From the NCBI GenBank assembly GCA_950295325.1, contig OX485803.1:24306001-24370000 (forward strand): 64,000 bases of DNA. The letters run 5' to 3'. The notes below the pieces were generated by a model that saw only the letters and a program-made list of their open reading frames with translations, had not been told where the DNA came from and made no database searches. The translations under genes were made by a program, and so were the position numbers. Shown piece after piece: positions 40,603 through 51,155 of the stretch (positions are counted from its first letter, which is position 1; every line of letters begins with the position of its first letter). This DNA is from Polytrichum commune (Eukaryota > Streptophyta > Polytrichopsida > Polytrichales > Polytrichaceae).

Positions 40603-41255
40603 CTGCAAGGCATAAAGTACCAAGAATGTCAATATTACTACAGAAAGTAGACTAGGTAATTGATTGCCACTTACGATCTACTCCTCAACACCTCCTACGC
40701 GGTTTCTTGATCACATGCAAACAATGCGAATCGCATAAATTGACAACAGGACCAACGACAAAAATCAACAGCCCGACGCCTAATTACCAAATGCTCCTCA
40801 CGAAATTAAAGAACAGGAAACGACAGAAAGACCGAACCGCAAAAAGTAGGTGTGCGCTTCAAATTCCGAACCGACTTTCTGCTTTGCTAAGCCACCACGC
40901 ACAAATACCACGACATGCACATGCTATAATGTACAAAACCGATAAGAACCTTAAGTCGACTAAAAGTGCGCTCCTACAATCCATTATCACGAAATCATAT
41001 GACACCGAACCGAAAGAATGCCGGAGCGACATGAAGCAGGTGATCGCCCGGACATAATCCTTCTGTGCAAAGGAACATCAGCTCATCTAGCATTCTTAAA
41101 CCGTTGAGATAAGAACACAGCGAAAGGCACAACCTACTCGATCGATGAACATGCAGCCAAATTAAATCTCCAAACTCCAGTTACGAAGAGCTTTTCAAAA
41201 AACTACCAACTCCAAAATTACAAATGAAATATATAGTTCAAACTTGCAAGCATAC
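40603..41255 (-). other. Predicted 5'UTR intron of sHSP copy A
   Basis: On the minus strand a donor (gaagcttcg|gtatgc) and an acceptor (ccttgcag|gcattttg) bracket 653 nt just ahead of the start codon. Copy B has a comparable arrangement. The distance from the TATA-like box (41491-41500) to the ATG is about 0.9 kb, far too long for a normal sHSP leader without splicing. The intron is predicted, not demonstrated. Confidence 0.5.
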
Positions 41256-41490
41256 CGAAGCTTCAGACCACGTCCGACCACAAGCAGTGCGACTTGCGCA
41301 AACCAGGTCTGAGCTGCTGAGCAATAAGACAAGAAACCTTGAGTGGTGCTCTAATTACTCCTCCTGAACGTGAACTGAATGTGAAACTATGCAAATGCAA
41401 CACAGAGCGTAATGCAATTGATGAAGCTGTGGAAAGATACGTCGGAAAAGATTGATGCTGATTGATGCAGGGGGTGAGGCGGGGAGTGCG

Positions 41491-41567
41491 AATATAAACG
41501 GAACGCAGGGGGCGATCCCGAGGAGTGTGGAGGGTTCTGGAGTTTTCTCAAGAAGAGGCTTCTAGAT
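41491..41567 (-). promoter_or_regulatory. Heat-shock promoter of sHSP copy A (HSE + TATA-like box)
   Basis: At 41535-41567 the sequence ttctggagttttctcaagaa then gaggcttctaga carries alternating TTC/GAA modules, including TTCTcaAGAA, the core of a heat-shock element bound by trimeric HSF. A TATA-like box (tttatattcg read on the minus strand, 41491-41500) lies about 40 bp closer to the gene. The same box with its flank (tatattcgcactccc) appears in the copy B promoter. Confidence 0.7.
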
Positions 41568-41582
41568 GCGTGTAGAGGCTCC

Positions 41583-42340
41583 GTAGTGGAGAGAGTGACG
41601 CTTCGGTGGAGATGCCACGTGGAATGCACTTCTCATTTCAAATTGTGTAATGCAGATACTTTAATTCAAGGGCCGCCTCCATTTATAACATTATTCAGCC
41701 CTGTGGGTAGGTTCCATGACCCTGGAATGTGTCAATTATATTTTGTGGGCTCTTCAACAAAGAATATTTGTTTATTATCCATATTTATTTGCTTGAGCTA
41801 AAGGAGGAAACCTTGGATCTTACATTTTATAGTATAGCTTTGAATTTGACTTGAAACCCCAAACACTTTAAACGGTTGTTTTACCTCTAAATTCTTTCAT
41901 TTGAGTTCATATAGAGATATCATGAAACATGATATTTTATTATTATTTTGTAAACTAATTCCTCAAAATGAACATGTAAGAAATAATTTTCACAAACCCC
42001 CCATGGTACATGTTGATATTCAAATTAACAACAATTTAATGGTCTGGATATCCAAAGCTAAATTAATACATATTTGAAAATACAGATCATAAATTTTAAA
42101 TAAATGTACCAATCGTTGTCAATAGTTGGGTGGAGCATCGTGGAGCCCTTAATAAACTAAAATTCTATTACCTCTACTCAAAATAGGACGGGTACTATTT
42201 CCCCACTATATCCCAACACCATGTCTTTTACGAAACCGTGGCCCCACCAAACCAGGCATACACAGGTGCGATACCCGACTATGATACCCGGCTTGGTTAG
42301 TATGTACATGACGCCTCCTCGTCTTCTGTACGAGCCTCCA
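41583..42340. other. AT-rich spacer between the divergent sHSP promoters
   Basis: About 760 bp at the centre of the inverted sHSP duplication. It has no gene and no obvious symmetry between its two halves. It may contain upstream elements for both divergent genes. Confidence 0.6.
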
Positions 42341-42346
42341 GGGGAG

Positions 42347-42437
42347 TCCAGAAGCCTCTGTAGTTTAGAACGGGTTTAGAACAATCTAGAAGTCTCTCAG
42401 TCCGGGGCCACTCCTTCGATGCATGCCTCTTATATTC
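42347..42437 (+). promoter_or_regulatory. Heat-shock promoter of sHSP copy B (degenerate HSE + TATA-like box)
   Basis: The stretch 42347-42396 has GAA modules spaced about 10-11 bp apart (ttagaacgggtttagaac, then tctagaag) and a tccagaagcc block. This is a more degenerate HSE array than that of copy A. A TATA-like box (cttatattcg) lies at 42429-42438, followed by sequence matching copy A's core promoter. It drives the plus-strand gene at 43333. Confidence 0.55.
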
Positions 42438-42682
42438 GCACTCCCTCGTCGTCTCTTGCATCCGATCAATCCTTCGTAGGAAATATCTTGAGCGCTTCTT
42501 CAATTGTAGCTTTCTCAGTGTTGCATTTGAAGTGTTCACAGAGCAACTCAACCTCAGACACGCGGATTGGAGTTAGGAAACTATTGAAATCTCTTGATTC
42601 AATACTCAGCACCAGCTCGGGCGAGTCCGTTTGCGCAGTTAGCAAGTTGTTTGTGTTGTGAAGGGTTAAGATTTTTCCGAAG

Positions 42683-43298
42683 GTCAGTCGTTCATTTGAC
42701 CCGTGAGTTTGTGTCGATCGATCACGTATTTCCCGTAGCTTTTGGCATTTTGTCCCATGCGTACCTTCTACTTTCGCCAGAATTACATTGTAATTGGCTG
42801 TTTGAAGCGTCCAAGTCTCTTAGGTTTGCATCGGTCTCGTAGTTTGTGCCTATGAAAGCACAGTAGAGCAGAACGTCAATTGGTGGTTTTAAGGATTAAA
42901 ATAATGCAGTTGCTATGTTCTTGCTGTGATTTTCACAGTCTTTCCCGTTTATATCCTGTGATTCCCTGAGAAATTGTGTTTTAGTTGGTGGTGAAAGGTT
43001 TTGAAAATTCTTGACTGTGCTGTCGATTTCTGCGTTTTTCCCTAACTAGGTTTTCATAGAGCGTAGAAATTGCACTTCTGCCTTTTCAACGATCTGGTCT
43101 ACTGCCTATCATTTTGACATTCTTGCGGGTCTCTATCCTGGAAGGTTTTGTCGCTCCTGTTGTTAATTTGTGCAATTCGCACTTTCTTGGATGTGATCAA
43201 GAAACCACATAGGAGGAGTTGAGAGAATGAATTGTAAGTGGCAATCACCCAGTGTACTTGCTGTCTTATTGACATTCTTGACGGTTTGTATCCTGCAG
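42683..43298 (+). other. Predicted 5'UTR intron of sHSP copy B
   Basis: Donor ccgaag|gtcagt and acceptor atcctgcag|gtttcg bracket 616 nt before the start codon, parallel to copy A. The last part of the intron is internally duplicated: a 38-bp block ending in tatcctggaaggttttgtc (43115-43152) resembles 43271-43306 ending in tatcctgcaggtttcgtc. The upstream block has lost its AG acceptor context (ctgcag became ctggaag). Confidence 0.5.
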
Positions 43299-43332
43299 GT
43301 TTCGTCAGTGGACTTGAGAATCGACCACAGAG

Positions 43333-43803
43333 ATGGCCCTTTCACTCTTCGGCGGGCGTGGCAACAATTTCTTTGAGCCCCTACCATTCGGGACAGTGTG
43401 GGACCCGTTCGAAGGATTCTCCGTGCTGGAGAGTGCGCCGTCTCGGCAGTTCGCAAAGGACACTCACGCCGTGGCCAACACACAGATCGACTGGCGTGAG
43501 ACCCCGGAGGCACATGTCTTCAAAGCGGACCTTCCAGGGCTGAAGAAGGAGGAGGTCAAAGTGCAAGTGGTGGATGGGAGGACGCTGGAGATCAGTGGCG
43601 AGAGAAAGAAAGAGGAGGTGCAGAAAGGCGACACGTGGCATCGCGTGGAGCGGTCCCAGGGCAGCTTCTTGAGGCGCTTCCGTCTGCCTGAGAACACAAA
43701 GCCGGATGAGGTGAAAGCACAGGTGCAGGATGGAGTGCTGACGGTCACAATCCCGAAGATGGAGAAGCCAAAGCCAAACGTCCGCCAGATTGAGATCTCT
43801 TAA
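43333..43803 (+). CDS. Class I cytosolic small heat-shock protein, copy B
   Basis: A 156-aa paralogue of copy A with the same alpha-crystallin domain, class I signatures and C-terminal RQIEIS motif; see copy A for function. Six or seven nucleotide differences from copy A all fall in roughly the first 120 nt of the coding sequence. From about 43443 to the stop I find none, although sequence just past the stop differs. It is intact, without targeting peptides, and transcribed divergently from copy A. It is presumably heat-induced through its own HSE-bearing promoter. Confidence 0.96.
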   Translation: MALSLFGGRGNNFFEPLPFGTVWDPFEGFSVLESAPSRQFAKDTHAVANTQIDWRETPEAHVFKADLPGLKKEEVKVQVVDGRTLEISGERKKEEVQKGDTWHRVERSQGSFLRRFRLPENTKPDEVKAQVQDGVLTVTIPKMEKPKPNVRQIEIS

Positions 43804-44208
43804 AAGTCTGACTGCTTGACTGGGATCACGAGTTGCAAATACGTTGTGCATCAGTTTTGTGAAATTGGATACTGGAGGGGTAGAGACCAATAGGTGTGAA
43901 TGTGGTATTGTAAAGAATGGCGACGAGTTCCGCAATCCGAGGTTCACATTGTGGATTCAGTTTTGTGGATTCAGTTTTGTACATTGAGCCCTTGCTCTTG
44001 TAATAAGAATATCGGTAAACTTTTGATACATCATGTGTACCTAGTATCAGTGGTCTTCCGGCTGCTTATAGCAGTTCAATTCTTGTCTACTAATCCTTGG
44101 TGTATCTTGTTAATGTTTTCTATGAGAACTCCATAAAATTTCAATAGATTCACTATGTTTGTTGGCGTTTTAAAATAGCAATTGCAGATGCTGACTTGGC
44201 ATCTCATG

Positions 44209-44270
44209 GACTTCGTTACAATTGCAAAGATGGAAATGCCGAAAGCTAAAGGTTCGTCAGATTGAGAATA
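44209..44270 (+). pseudogene. Remnant of a third sHSP gene (C-terminal tail)
   Basis: The sequence from ttacaattgcaaagatgga through gttcgtcagattgagaa aligns with the last coding stretch of the two sHSP genes ([10 protein letters not shown]...VRQIEI) at roughly 75% identity. The frame is shifted and the rest of the gene is absent. It lies 400 bp past copy B on the same strand, consistent with decay of an older tandem copy. Confidence 0.6.
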
Positions 44271-44944
44271 CATTGAATTTGTAATTTGGAGCATTTGATT
44301 GTTGGTGCTTGCCATGTAAGAATTAGACAACTTGACTGTAGTAGGTAGAATGAGACTAAAGTATGAAATCACACCTAGCATTTACAGGTCATTCTCAGAG
44401 TTGAGTTGTGTTGTGGTCTTCGACCACAAGACTCGGAAAACTTTGTACGGGACATCCATAAATTAAAGTTTAACTTATTACAGTTGAGAACAGTAATGAT
44501 CATGCCATCTGAGGTGGTCTTGTTTTACTGTTCCTGGAGTGGAAAGAGTGTAAAAGATGTTAGCACAGTATCCGAAATTGCATCGGGAGAGGTAATGCAG
44601 GACCTGAAATTGTATCCAAGTTATAGAGACTTTGTGCTTTTGGCCCTGCTGTAGGATCTCTTTGCAAGCCAGAAGGAGTTTGGCCCTCAATGAACCGATG
44701 TACCAATGTAGAATGTTCTTCATTCAAACCTCCACGGTGACTCCAACCATGCACCAAAAACTTACCGAACATGGAAAGTTTGTATGCAAAATAACCAACT
44801 CCCAACAAAAACTATTGGATTAACAAATACGATGTTCAATAAGGTATTTTGAGAGGTTGGTTTAGTATCGGGGTCCATTTCATTTATTTATTTGAGTTTT
44901 ATACAACATCTTTTCTTGTATAGCTTGCGTCTCCTAACACAATA

Positions 44945-44987
44945 TTCAATATTTTGAGAGAGTGGGATCCTCTCAAAATAATATTGG
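44945..44987. repeat. Short hairpin (caatattttgagag stem)
   Basis: The sequence caatattttgagag is followed by a short loop and ctctcaaaataatattg, giving a stem with a small bulge. It lies 60 bp before the larger 45048-45160 hairpin and may belong to the same element. Confidence 0.6.
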
Positions 44988-45047
44988 CCATTTGGACACC
45001 TAAAAGTCATGTTAGGTTGATAAATACTAGATTATACTTCAGACGTG

Positions 45048-45160
45048 TAGTTTCCATTAAAATGAGACTACGTTAAGCTGGGAAATCGACTCATTTAGGT
45101 TGACTCAACCTAAATGAGTCGATTTCCCAGCTAAACAAACTCTCATTTTAATGGAAACTA
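45048..45160. repeat. Near-perfect long hairpin (28 + 20 bp stems)
   Basis: The inner stem 45076-45103 pairs perfectly with 45105-45132 around a single-nucleotide centre. The outer stem tagtttccattaaaatgaga (45048-45067) pairs perfectly with 45141-45160. An 8+8 nt unpaired internal loop separates them. Its age must be low because no stem mismatches have accumulated. It could be a palindromic MITE remnant or a small-RNA precursor. Confidence 0.85.
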
Positions 45161-47316
45161 TGGCTGAATTTATGGCGGAAAATCAAATGTTATTTTTTTA
45201 CTTGTACTCCACAACTTTCCAGTGGTTTTCATTTCATTCTTGGATTAATAGTTTGCTTTACGTACTCTCAATTCACTAGAAAACTCTCATTTTAATGAAT
45301 ATTGTGCTTTCTATGTTAGGACCTATATATAATCACGTGTTCAAAGAGTTTTTCTTCTTGGCCTTGCGAGAGTTTAGTCCTGAGCTTGATCAATTTCTCT
45401 TGGGAACATGTACATCCTAACTATCCTTTAATACCACCCTCCTTAAGGTCACTTCTTTTATATCCCGAAACCCTAGGGAATGGATGTTTTCAACTTAAAT
45501 CTCTCTTCTTGTTGTCACATTTACCTCCTATATATCACGAAGGAAGCACTACGAGAATTACCTCGGTTTGTTTGCCTTTATTACATGTTACTCTTTTCTC
45601 TCAACAATTTACCCTCATGGTTGAGGCGTTCGGGGGTTTAGGGGCAATTAGGAAATAAAGAGCAAAGATTTTGAAAAGGTTTGACAAACTTAGATTGCAG
45701 AGGCTCGCACCAACATGCTCATGAATTCCATTAGAGAAGCATGTCGCGCACATTGGATTCTCCTCTCCCTGCATCATTCCTCACAGTGAATCCCTCTGTT
45801 GTCACCTCCGACTCCATCTCATTCAAGTAAGCCTCTGCAACAATTTACTCATGTTGTGCTTGCTCATGGACCTAGATTGATTCAAGAATGATTGTGTGCA
45901 ATTGCAAATGGATCCTGTGTTAAGATTTTCATGACGTGAGCAAACAATTCATGAGGTTCCTTGCATTGCACAAAGAGTGATTTGCTAAGCAGAATTGTTT
46001 TGAAGAGCGATTTGGTATAGCATCAAAATTGCCCCTCAACCCAAAGAAGAAAACATCCCATTGATTTTCTTTCTTTCAGATGTTTGATTTGACATCAATC
46101 ATATTTTTCGACTTTAACAAGTTTCTCGACTGCAATATGCATCTCTGTGGCACATGGTCAGTATTCCTGCAAGTTCGAGCTTGCATTCTTGGGCTACATC
46201 ACCTAGCTCTTCTTAAGACCTCAATGTAGTTGGCAATTACAACAATCACTGTGTCTTTACATTTAAAGAAACGTGCACAATTCTCTTCAAAGCTGAGTCA
46301 CAGGTACATCGGCACCGTAATTCATTCTGTCTACAGGATGGAGCACATTGTAATCCCCTTCGGCACAGGACATGAATTAAGACAAGATAACAAATAAAGA
46401 ACATCCAACATTGTTACATTGAAATTGTCGCAGCAAGTAAAGCTTTGCAAAAGGAAATCATGATGCACACAAAGCAGAGTGTCTGACATATGTAAGCAGC
46501 TACAGAAGTCTACCTACAAAACATCAAGGTGGTAGAAGATCACCTGTGTGCATGTATGAAATCATCAATTTCCACATTGCAATGTTGCACATTGTGTTAT
46601 TCCATATCGTCACACACTACACGAATTTTCTATTATCACACATTCATGTTAACACTACATGCCTCTTTAACATCAAGTGCACTTTGGTTGCCATAGGCAT
46701 GGTATTAGGGAACTTAAGGTGTTCATGGAGCTGGGAAATGAAATCTTGGTGAAAGTAGACACTATGAGAATTGCAGTTCCTTACCACTAGTCTTCTTCCA
46801 CTAAACGGATTCTAAATTTATGAATATGGATTCAAAATCTAATACTGTAGTAGATCATAAAATCATCCAATGATAAGGAATGCGATTCATGTAGTGAGAG
46901 ATTGGAACCAGATGTTCCCCAAGGAAGTAGTGTTCAAAAAACAAAAAGGAGAAAATGACCCCAATAAATATGTTATTGCTGCGACAACATTGATGTCATT
47001 TCTAAAGCATTCCTGCAAATGGTTCTCAACTTAGACGTCATCCACATCAAAGACAAATATTGTCATAGTCATGGCATGTCACTGTCTCCATGTGCTTTAT
47101 TTGAGCACGAAGAAAACCTAAATTTCAAGCTTCGATGCTCCATCTTAGCTTTTTGAATTGACCAAAATCATGGCTCGATCCTTGCATACTTTCCTTGATT
47201 ATAGGAGGTCGATGTGGGCAAGTTGCAAGCGTAACAATATTAAGTTATGTCCCCCCTCCGCCCCAAAATCCCTCCACATAAAAGTTTGACGTCCATTCAA
47301 AAGAATTCATGCATTT
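45161..47316. other. Intergenic DNA, no gene supported
   Basis: A short ATG frame at 45741-45826 reads as protein-like (contains FLTVNPSVVTSDSISFK and ends at a possible aa|gtaagc donor), but nothing downstream extends it. The remainder shows no domain or RNA gene. Confidence 0.4.
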
Positions 47317-47448
47317 AATGACAAGGTATCTGCGTCACAAGCATGCAATAAAGCCAAAACCACATGATTGGGCAAGAATTTGAATGACAAGGTATCTGCG
47401 TCACAAGCATGCAACAAAGCCAAAACCAAATGATTGGGCAATGTTTTG
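47317..47448. repeat. 66-bp tandem duplication
   Basis: Two head-to-tail copies (starting at 47317 and 47383) of a unit beginning aatgacaaggtatctgcgtc and ending gattgggcaa. They differ by only a few bases, so the event is recent. Confidence 0.9.
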
Positions 47449-47935
47449 TTGACACTTTATCACATGACCAAAAGATGGCCCAAACACAGTTCGGGGCAGT
47501 GGTGATTTTTTACAAGGTCCCTAACATGTCCAGGGACATGTTCATTAAATATATATATAAATATATATTCTAGTGGAGGGGTTCTTAGACAATGAACCAG
47601 TTTTTACACGTGTCAAATTCACTTTGGACAGGTTCTAAAACTAACAATTTTTTTGATAATTTTTTGCAAAAAAATAAATGGTACAAATATCAGTTACATT
47701 ATGTCATATATGACATGTGAATATAAGCATAATGCAATCAAACCACTAATACCCAATCAAAATATCAATCTTGAAGTGCTTGATTCACTTGCATACATTA
47801 ATTCATCAACCACAAAATTTAGAACCTTTTTGACATAATGTCAAAGATTATAATTGAAGGTAAACTTAGCAATTGAATAAGAATTAGTATATATAAACAT
47901 GTTCAATTTTTTATAAATAAAGAGCTACTTACCCT

Positions 47936-48421
47936 TCATAGAAGTGCATGAATTCTCCTATCCTTCATGTTTCTCCAAACAAGCATCATTGCATTCCAAT
48001 TAATGTTTTTAGCTGGAATATTTGCACATGAAATGTGCATCAAAGCATCTAAAGTCTCTAACTTCAAACTAGTACGTAGATGACTTTTGATTAGGTTTTG
48101 TTTAGAAAAAACCCTCTCACATATTGCACTCTGGAACAACTTATTGAGTTTATTCAACTCAGTACGAACATCCACAAGTAAACGTAGAAGGAACTAGAAC
48201 TGGAATTGAAAGGATGTCAATTTATGATACCATGTTGGTTCATCTTCACGAAAAGCTTGTAAAAACGTTGGCATACAATCCAAAACCCGTTGCATCACTT
48301 GTCCATGAGATAACCATCGCACTCTATGTATGTGAAGAACAACTACTGGATCCATGGCAAACTCCAACATTAACTGATCAAGCTCTGTCCACCTCAATGA
48401 TGACCCGGCATAATTTGTCAA
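47936..48421 (-). pseudogene. hAT-family transposase remnant (RWLS core + C-terminal dimerisation region)
   Basis: Two minus-strand frames lie side by side. The upstream frame (48421-48194) contains VRWLSHGQVMQRVLDCMP, like the RWLS segment of hAT transposases and ZNF862-like domesticated relatives. The downstream frame (48175-47936) contains CERVFSKQNLIKSHLR followed by LETLDALM, the pattern of the hAT C-terminal dimerisation region. A stop separates them and the DDE core and N-terminus are missing, so it is not functional. Assignment rests on motif recognition only. Confidence 0.65.
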
Positions 48422-49138
48422 GATCCTATTGTTTGCAAGTGCAACCAGTCACATGTTGACATCTTTCGGTTTTTTTGCTTTTTTGTTTTAGTTTTTACCA
48501 ACATTGTAAGAGACTTATTTATACCTCTTGTGGGACGGGTATTTTCATTTTCAAACCGGTTTTGAGACGGGTTGTTTTTTCTTTAACCTTTCCATGGACG
48601 GGTTGGTTTTGAAATTACCGGTTTTGGGTTGGGTTGCAATTTTTTTTGCCTTTCAATTCAAGATTTTTGGACGTGGATGGGCAAAAACTTTGTGAAAAAT
48701 CAGCCCTGGTCCGGAGAGTTCTATACAAAATTCGGTACATTTCCTACCTTTAATAAGGAGGTATGGATTTTTTTTCTTTTTACTCGGAAGTTACCAAAAG
48801 CCATTTTTCTTCTCTGTTAAATTCCGATATTTACCTTTATCATTCGGTAATTTTCCTATTTTCTAAATTTTACTTCGGTATATTTCCAAAGTTATGTATA
48901 GTAAGTCGGATTTTTTTTGTTTTATTTTTATTTTATAAAAATAAATTGGTGTTATGCTTTTAAGGGGGTGAATTTGTGTTAAAGGAAATCCCAAGTATCC
49001 CTTGAATGAGTTGAACCTTGCCAAGTCCCCACCATCTTGGGGCCAAGGATATAGCCTTTGAAAAATGTATGGATCCAAAGAGGGTGCATACATTTTTTTT
49101 AAAGGTTGGGTAGTACAACAATATATGCAACCTTTAAA

Positions 49139-49339
49139 CTAATCAACATCCTCAGAATTGGGAAACATAACTGAAGTTATTGAACAAGAAGCGTCACTTG
49201 CAGTAGACATATAACGTGAAGGGTTAGCATATAGGAACCAATACTTCGTTCCATTTTTCCTCAAAGGAATTGCCTCTTCAATGATATTATCAAAGTTCTC
49301 ATTTGGCCCCTTCAAAGCAATTCTAAGCATAGCTTCCAA
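49139..49339 (-). pseudogene. Probable second hAT-type transposase C-terminal fragment
   Basis: The minus-strand frame reads LRIALKGPNENFDNIIEEA then RKNGTKYWFLYANPSRY. This resembles the tail that follows the dimerisation region in plant hAT-like proteins. It lies 0.7 kb from the other hAT remnant on the same strand, but as a C-terminal piece upstream of it, so it would belong to a different or rearranged copy. Tentative. Confidence 0.35.
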
Positions 49340-49367
49340 ATTTTTGCTTCCAACCCACCGTGCCTTG

Positions 49368-49780
49368 AATCACTCACAACTGCCACCCAAATGTGATCCC
49401 CCAAACCACCAGACACACCCACAACTTACAATCAACCCACCAACATGAAAATCCAACATACATGTTCCTTAAACCTCCATGCATTTGCAACAACAAGACT
49501 TGGTTTGCAATTGATTTGCCTCCGTAATTGAATCTAATGGCACTGTAATGACTTGAAGTTCACCGATGCAAATCAAACCCACCGGGCCTCAAATCACTCA
49601 CAACTGACACCACAAATTCTATCCCCCAACCCACCATAAGCACCCATAACTTACAATCAACCCACCAACATGAAAATCCAATATAAATGTTCCTCGAATC
49701 TCCATGCATCCACAAACAATAACATTTGGCATGCAATCGATCAATTGTCCGCATAGGGTCACAATCAACATAACTACTGC
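49368..49780. repeat. Diverged tandem duplication, 224-bp period
   Basis: Copies starting at 49368 and 49592 both run aatcactcacaactg, then tatcccccaa-type sequence, cttacaatcaacccaccaac, atgaaaatccaa and ctccatgcat. Open frames reading across it are not convincing genes. Confidence 0.75.
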
Positions 49781-50261
49781 TACCCACAATTGCAAAACTA
49801 GAAAGATGAAGAAAAAAACCAACATTTTAGCACCCAATTCAACGCACCCTTGAACAAGATTGACAAGTGGTGCAAGAACGGAAGCCATCCTGAGGTCGAA
49901 GCCAAACATGGAGCTTGAAAACACCAATTGAAAACACAAAAGCAGAAGCGGAAGCTTGGAGCATGAGTGGGGTAGAGGGAATAACCCTAATGGAGGAGTG
50001 ATGTACTTTGCCCAAGGGGCTCAAACTCTTCTTATACTTGTGAGAGGGGTCCTTGGGTGCTTAGAGCATCAAAATCCTAATCGGCCCAGTGACAACGGAA
50101 CCAAGCATACATTAGCCTCCATGGTTTTTGACCTTATGAGTCATAATTATAGTATTACCCTAGCAACATTTTTGCCTTATCCCTAGTGCCTTCGGCTACT
50201 TGCCTAAAATAAAAAAATTGGCTCGGTAAATATCCCAAACTATGATGCCTCAACCAACCAT

Positions 50262-50518
50262 ATTGCCAGTCTCCCCAATCAGAAGTAATTGTACTTGTAT
50301 AAATTGACATTCCATTGTGATCTAATTCTGAATTATAATAAATTCCGGTACTTGGTAATATTTGATTAATTATAACTCTAGCAACTCCATTAACTACAAA
50401 AGTACCTTGAGAATTCATTAAAGGAAACTTCCAATAAATAAAGTTTGTTTTTTGTATTTTTCCTTCTTTTTTTATGAATTAATTGAGCTAGTACATATAA
50501 ATCTAAGGTTATATTCCC
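50262..50518 (-). pseudogene. rpoB: Chloroplast rpoB fragment in nuclear DNA (NUPT)
   Basis: Minus-strand translation gives [18 protein letters not shown], then [20 protein letters not shown] and [12 protein letters not shown]. This is an unmistakable N-terminal part of the plastid RNA polymerase beta subunit (plants read GTFIVNG, SPGIYY and ISDWGG at these places). Homology ends just after DWG. Upstream, [13 protein letters not shown] fits, but the frame shifts in an A-run at about 50465-50475. Substitutions such as PST for the usual SPG class and loss of the rest of the gene show it is a dead organelle-to-nucleus transfer. Confidence 0.85.
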
Positions 50519-51155
50519 CCGTGAACCGGTTGATTTCCGACCTCGATAATTTTACATTGGTACCTCATCCGAATCATTGCGAATTCATTCGGAAATCTCC
50601 AAAAAAACATCGGCTAACTCGTAACTAAACCTCGGGACTCCATGTATATTGGGCCCAAAGCAGTGCCTGGGAGGTTTTTGGGCATAGTCGGTGACGATCC
50701 TAGTGATTCTAAATCCAGCCGGTCACATGTTGACATCTTCTGGTTTTGCTTAATTCATTTGAGGTATATTCCATAGATTCCTCTAAAATGATTGGTAATT
50801 CTTTTGAAGTCTCCAACTTCAACCGATTATTTCTCAAACTCAACCGGTTCGTCTATAACTAGTTGTTAGTTCTCCCCAAACAGTGTCCCAAAGTTACTAA
50901 GCCAAAAGGAAAAATAAATAATCTTCAATAGGATTGTTTCTCAGGACAATTTTTGTGGTATGTAGTGTCACATGCGTAATAGTGTCACTTACACTAATTT
51001 GAGGCATATTCTAGGTTACACTAATGATTAACAACTTCATCATTAGTTTAACCTCATGACAATTGGCGTTCAATGCGCTTGCTAATATCCTAGCATGAGT
51101 ATCTTCTAGATTTATCTAAAGTGTTGCCAAAAAAAAATTTATACATATATTTTTT

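Larger units (their letters stand above)
39845..44040. repeat. Inverted duplication carrying both sHSP genes
   Basis: The left arm (about 39845-41570) and right arm (about 42340-44040) are inverted copies. Each includes promoter, 5' leader and intron, coding region and 3'UTR. Matching 3' blocks include gatcacgagttgcaaatacg and gtgcatcagttttgtgaaat, and the 3' ends share aaacttttgatacat. UTRs and introns are clearly diverged while coding DNA is nearly identical. Confidence 0.85.

Noticed and set aside
43381-43947. 188-codon minus-strand frame across sHSP copy B (and its counterpart at 40050-40559)
   Set aside because: Antisense shadow of the highly GC-biased sHSP coding sequence; conserved only because the sHSP is.
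45741-45826. Possible first exon of an unknown gene
   Set aside because: 28 codons look protein-like and end at a plausible donor, but no downstream exon could be found.
47317-47448. Possible CRISPR-like direct repeats
   Set aside because: Only two copies without spacers, in a plant nuclear context; simple tandem duplication.
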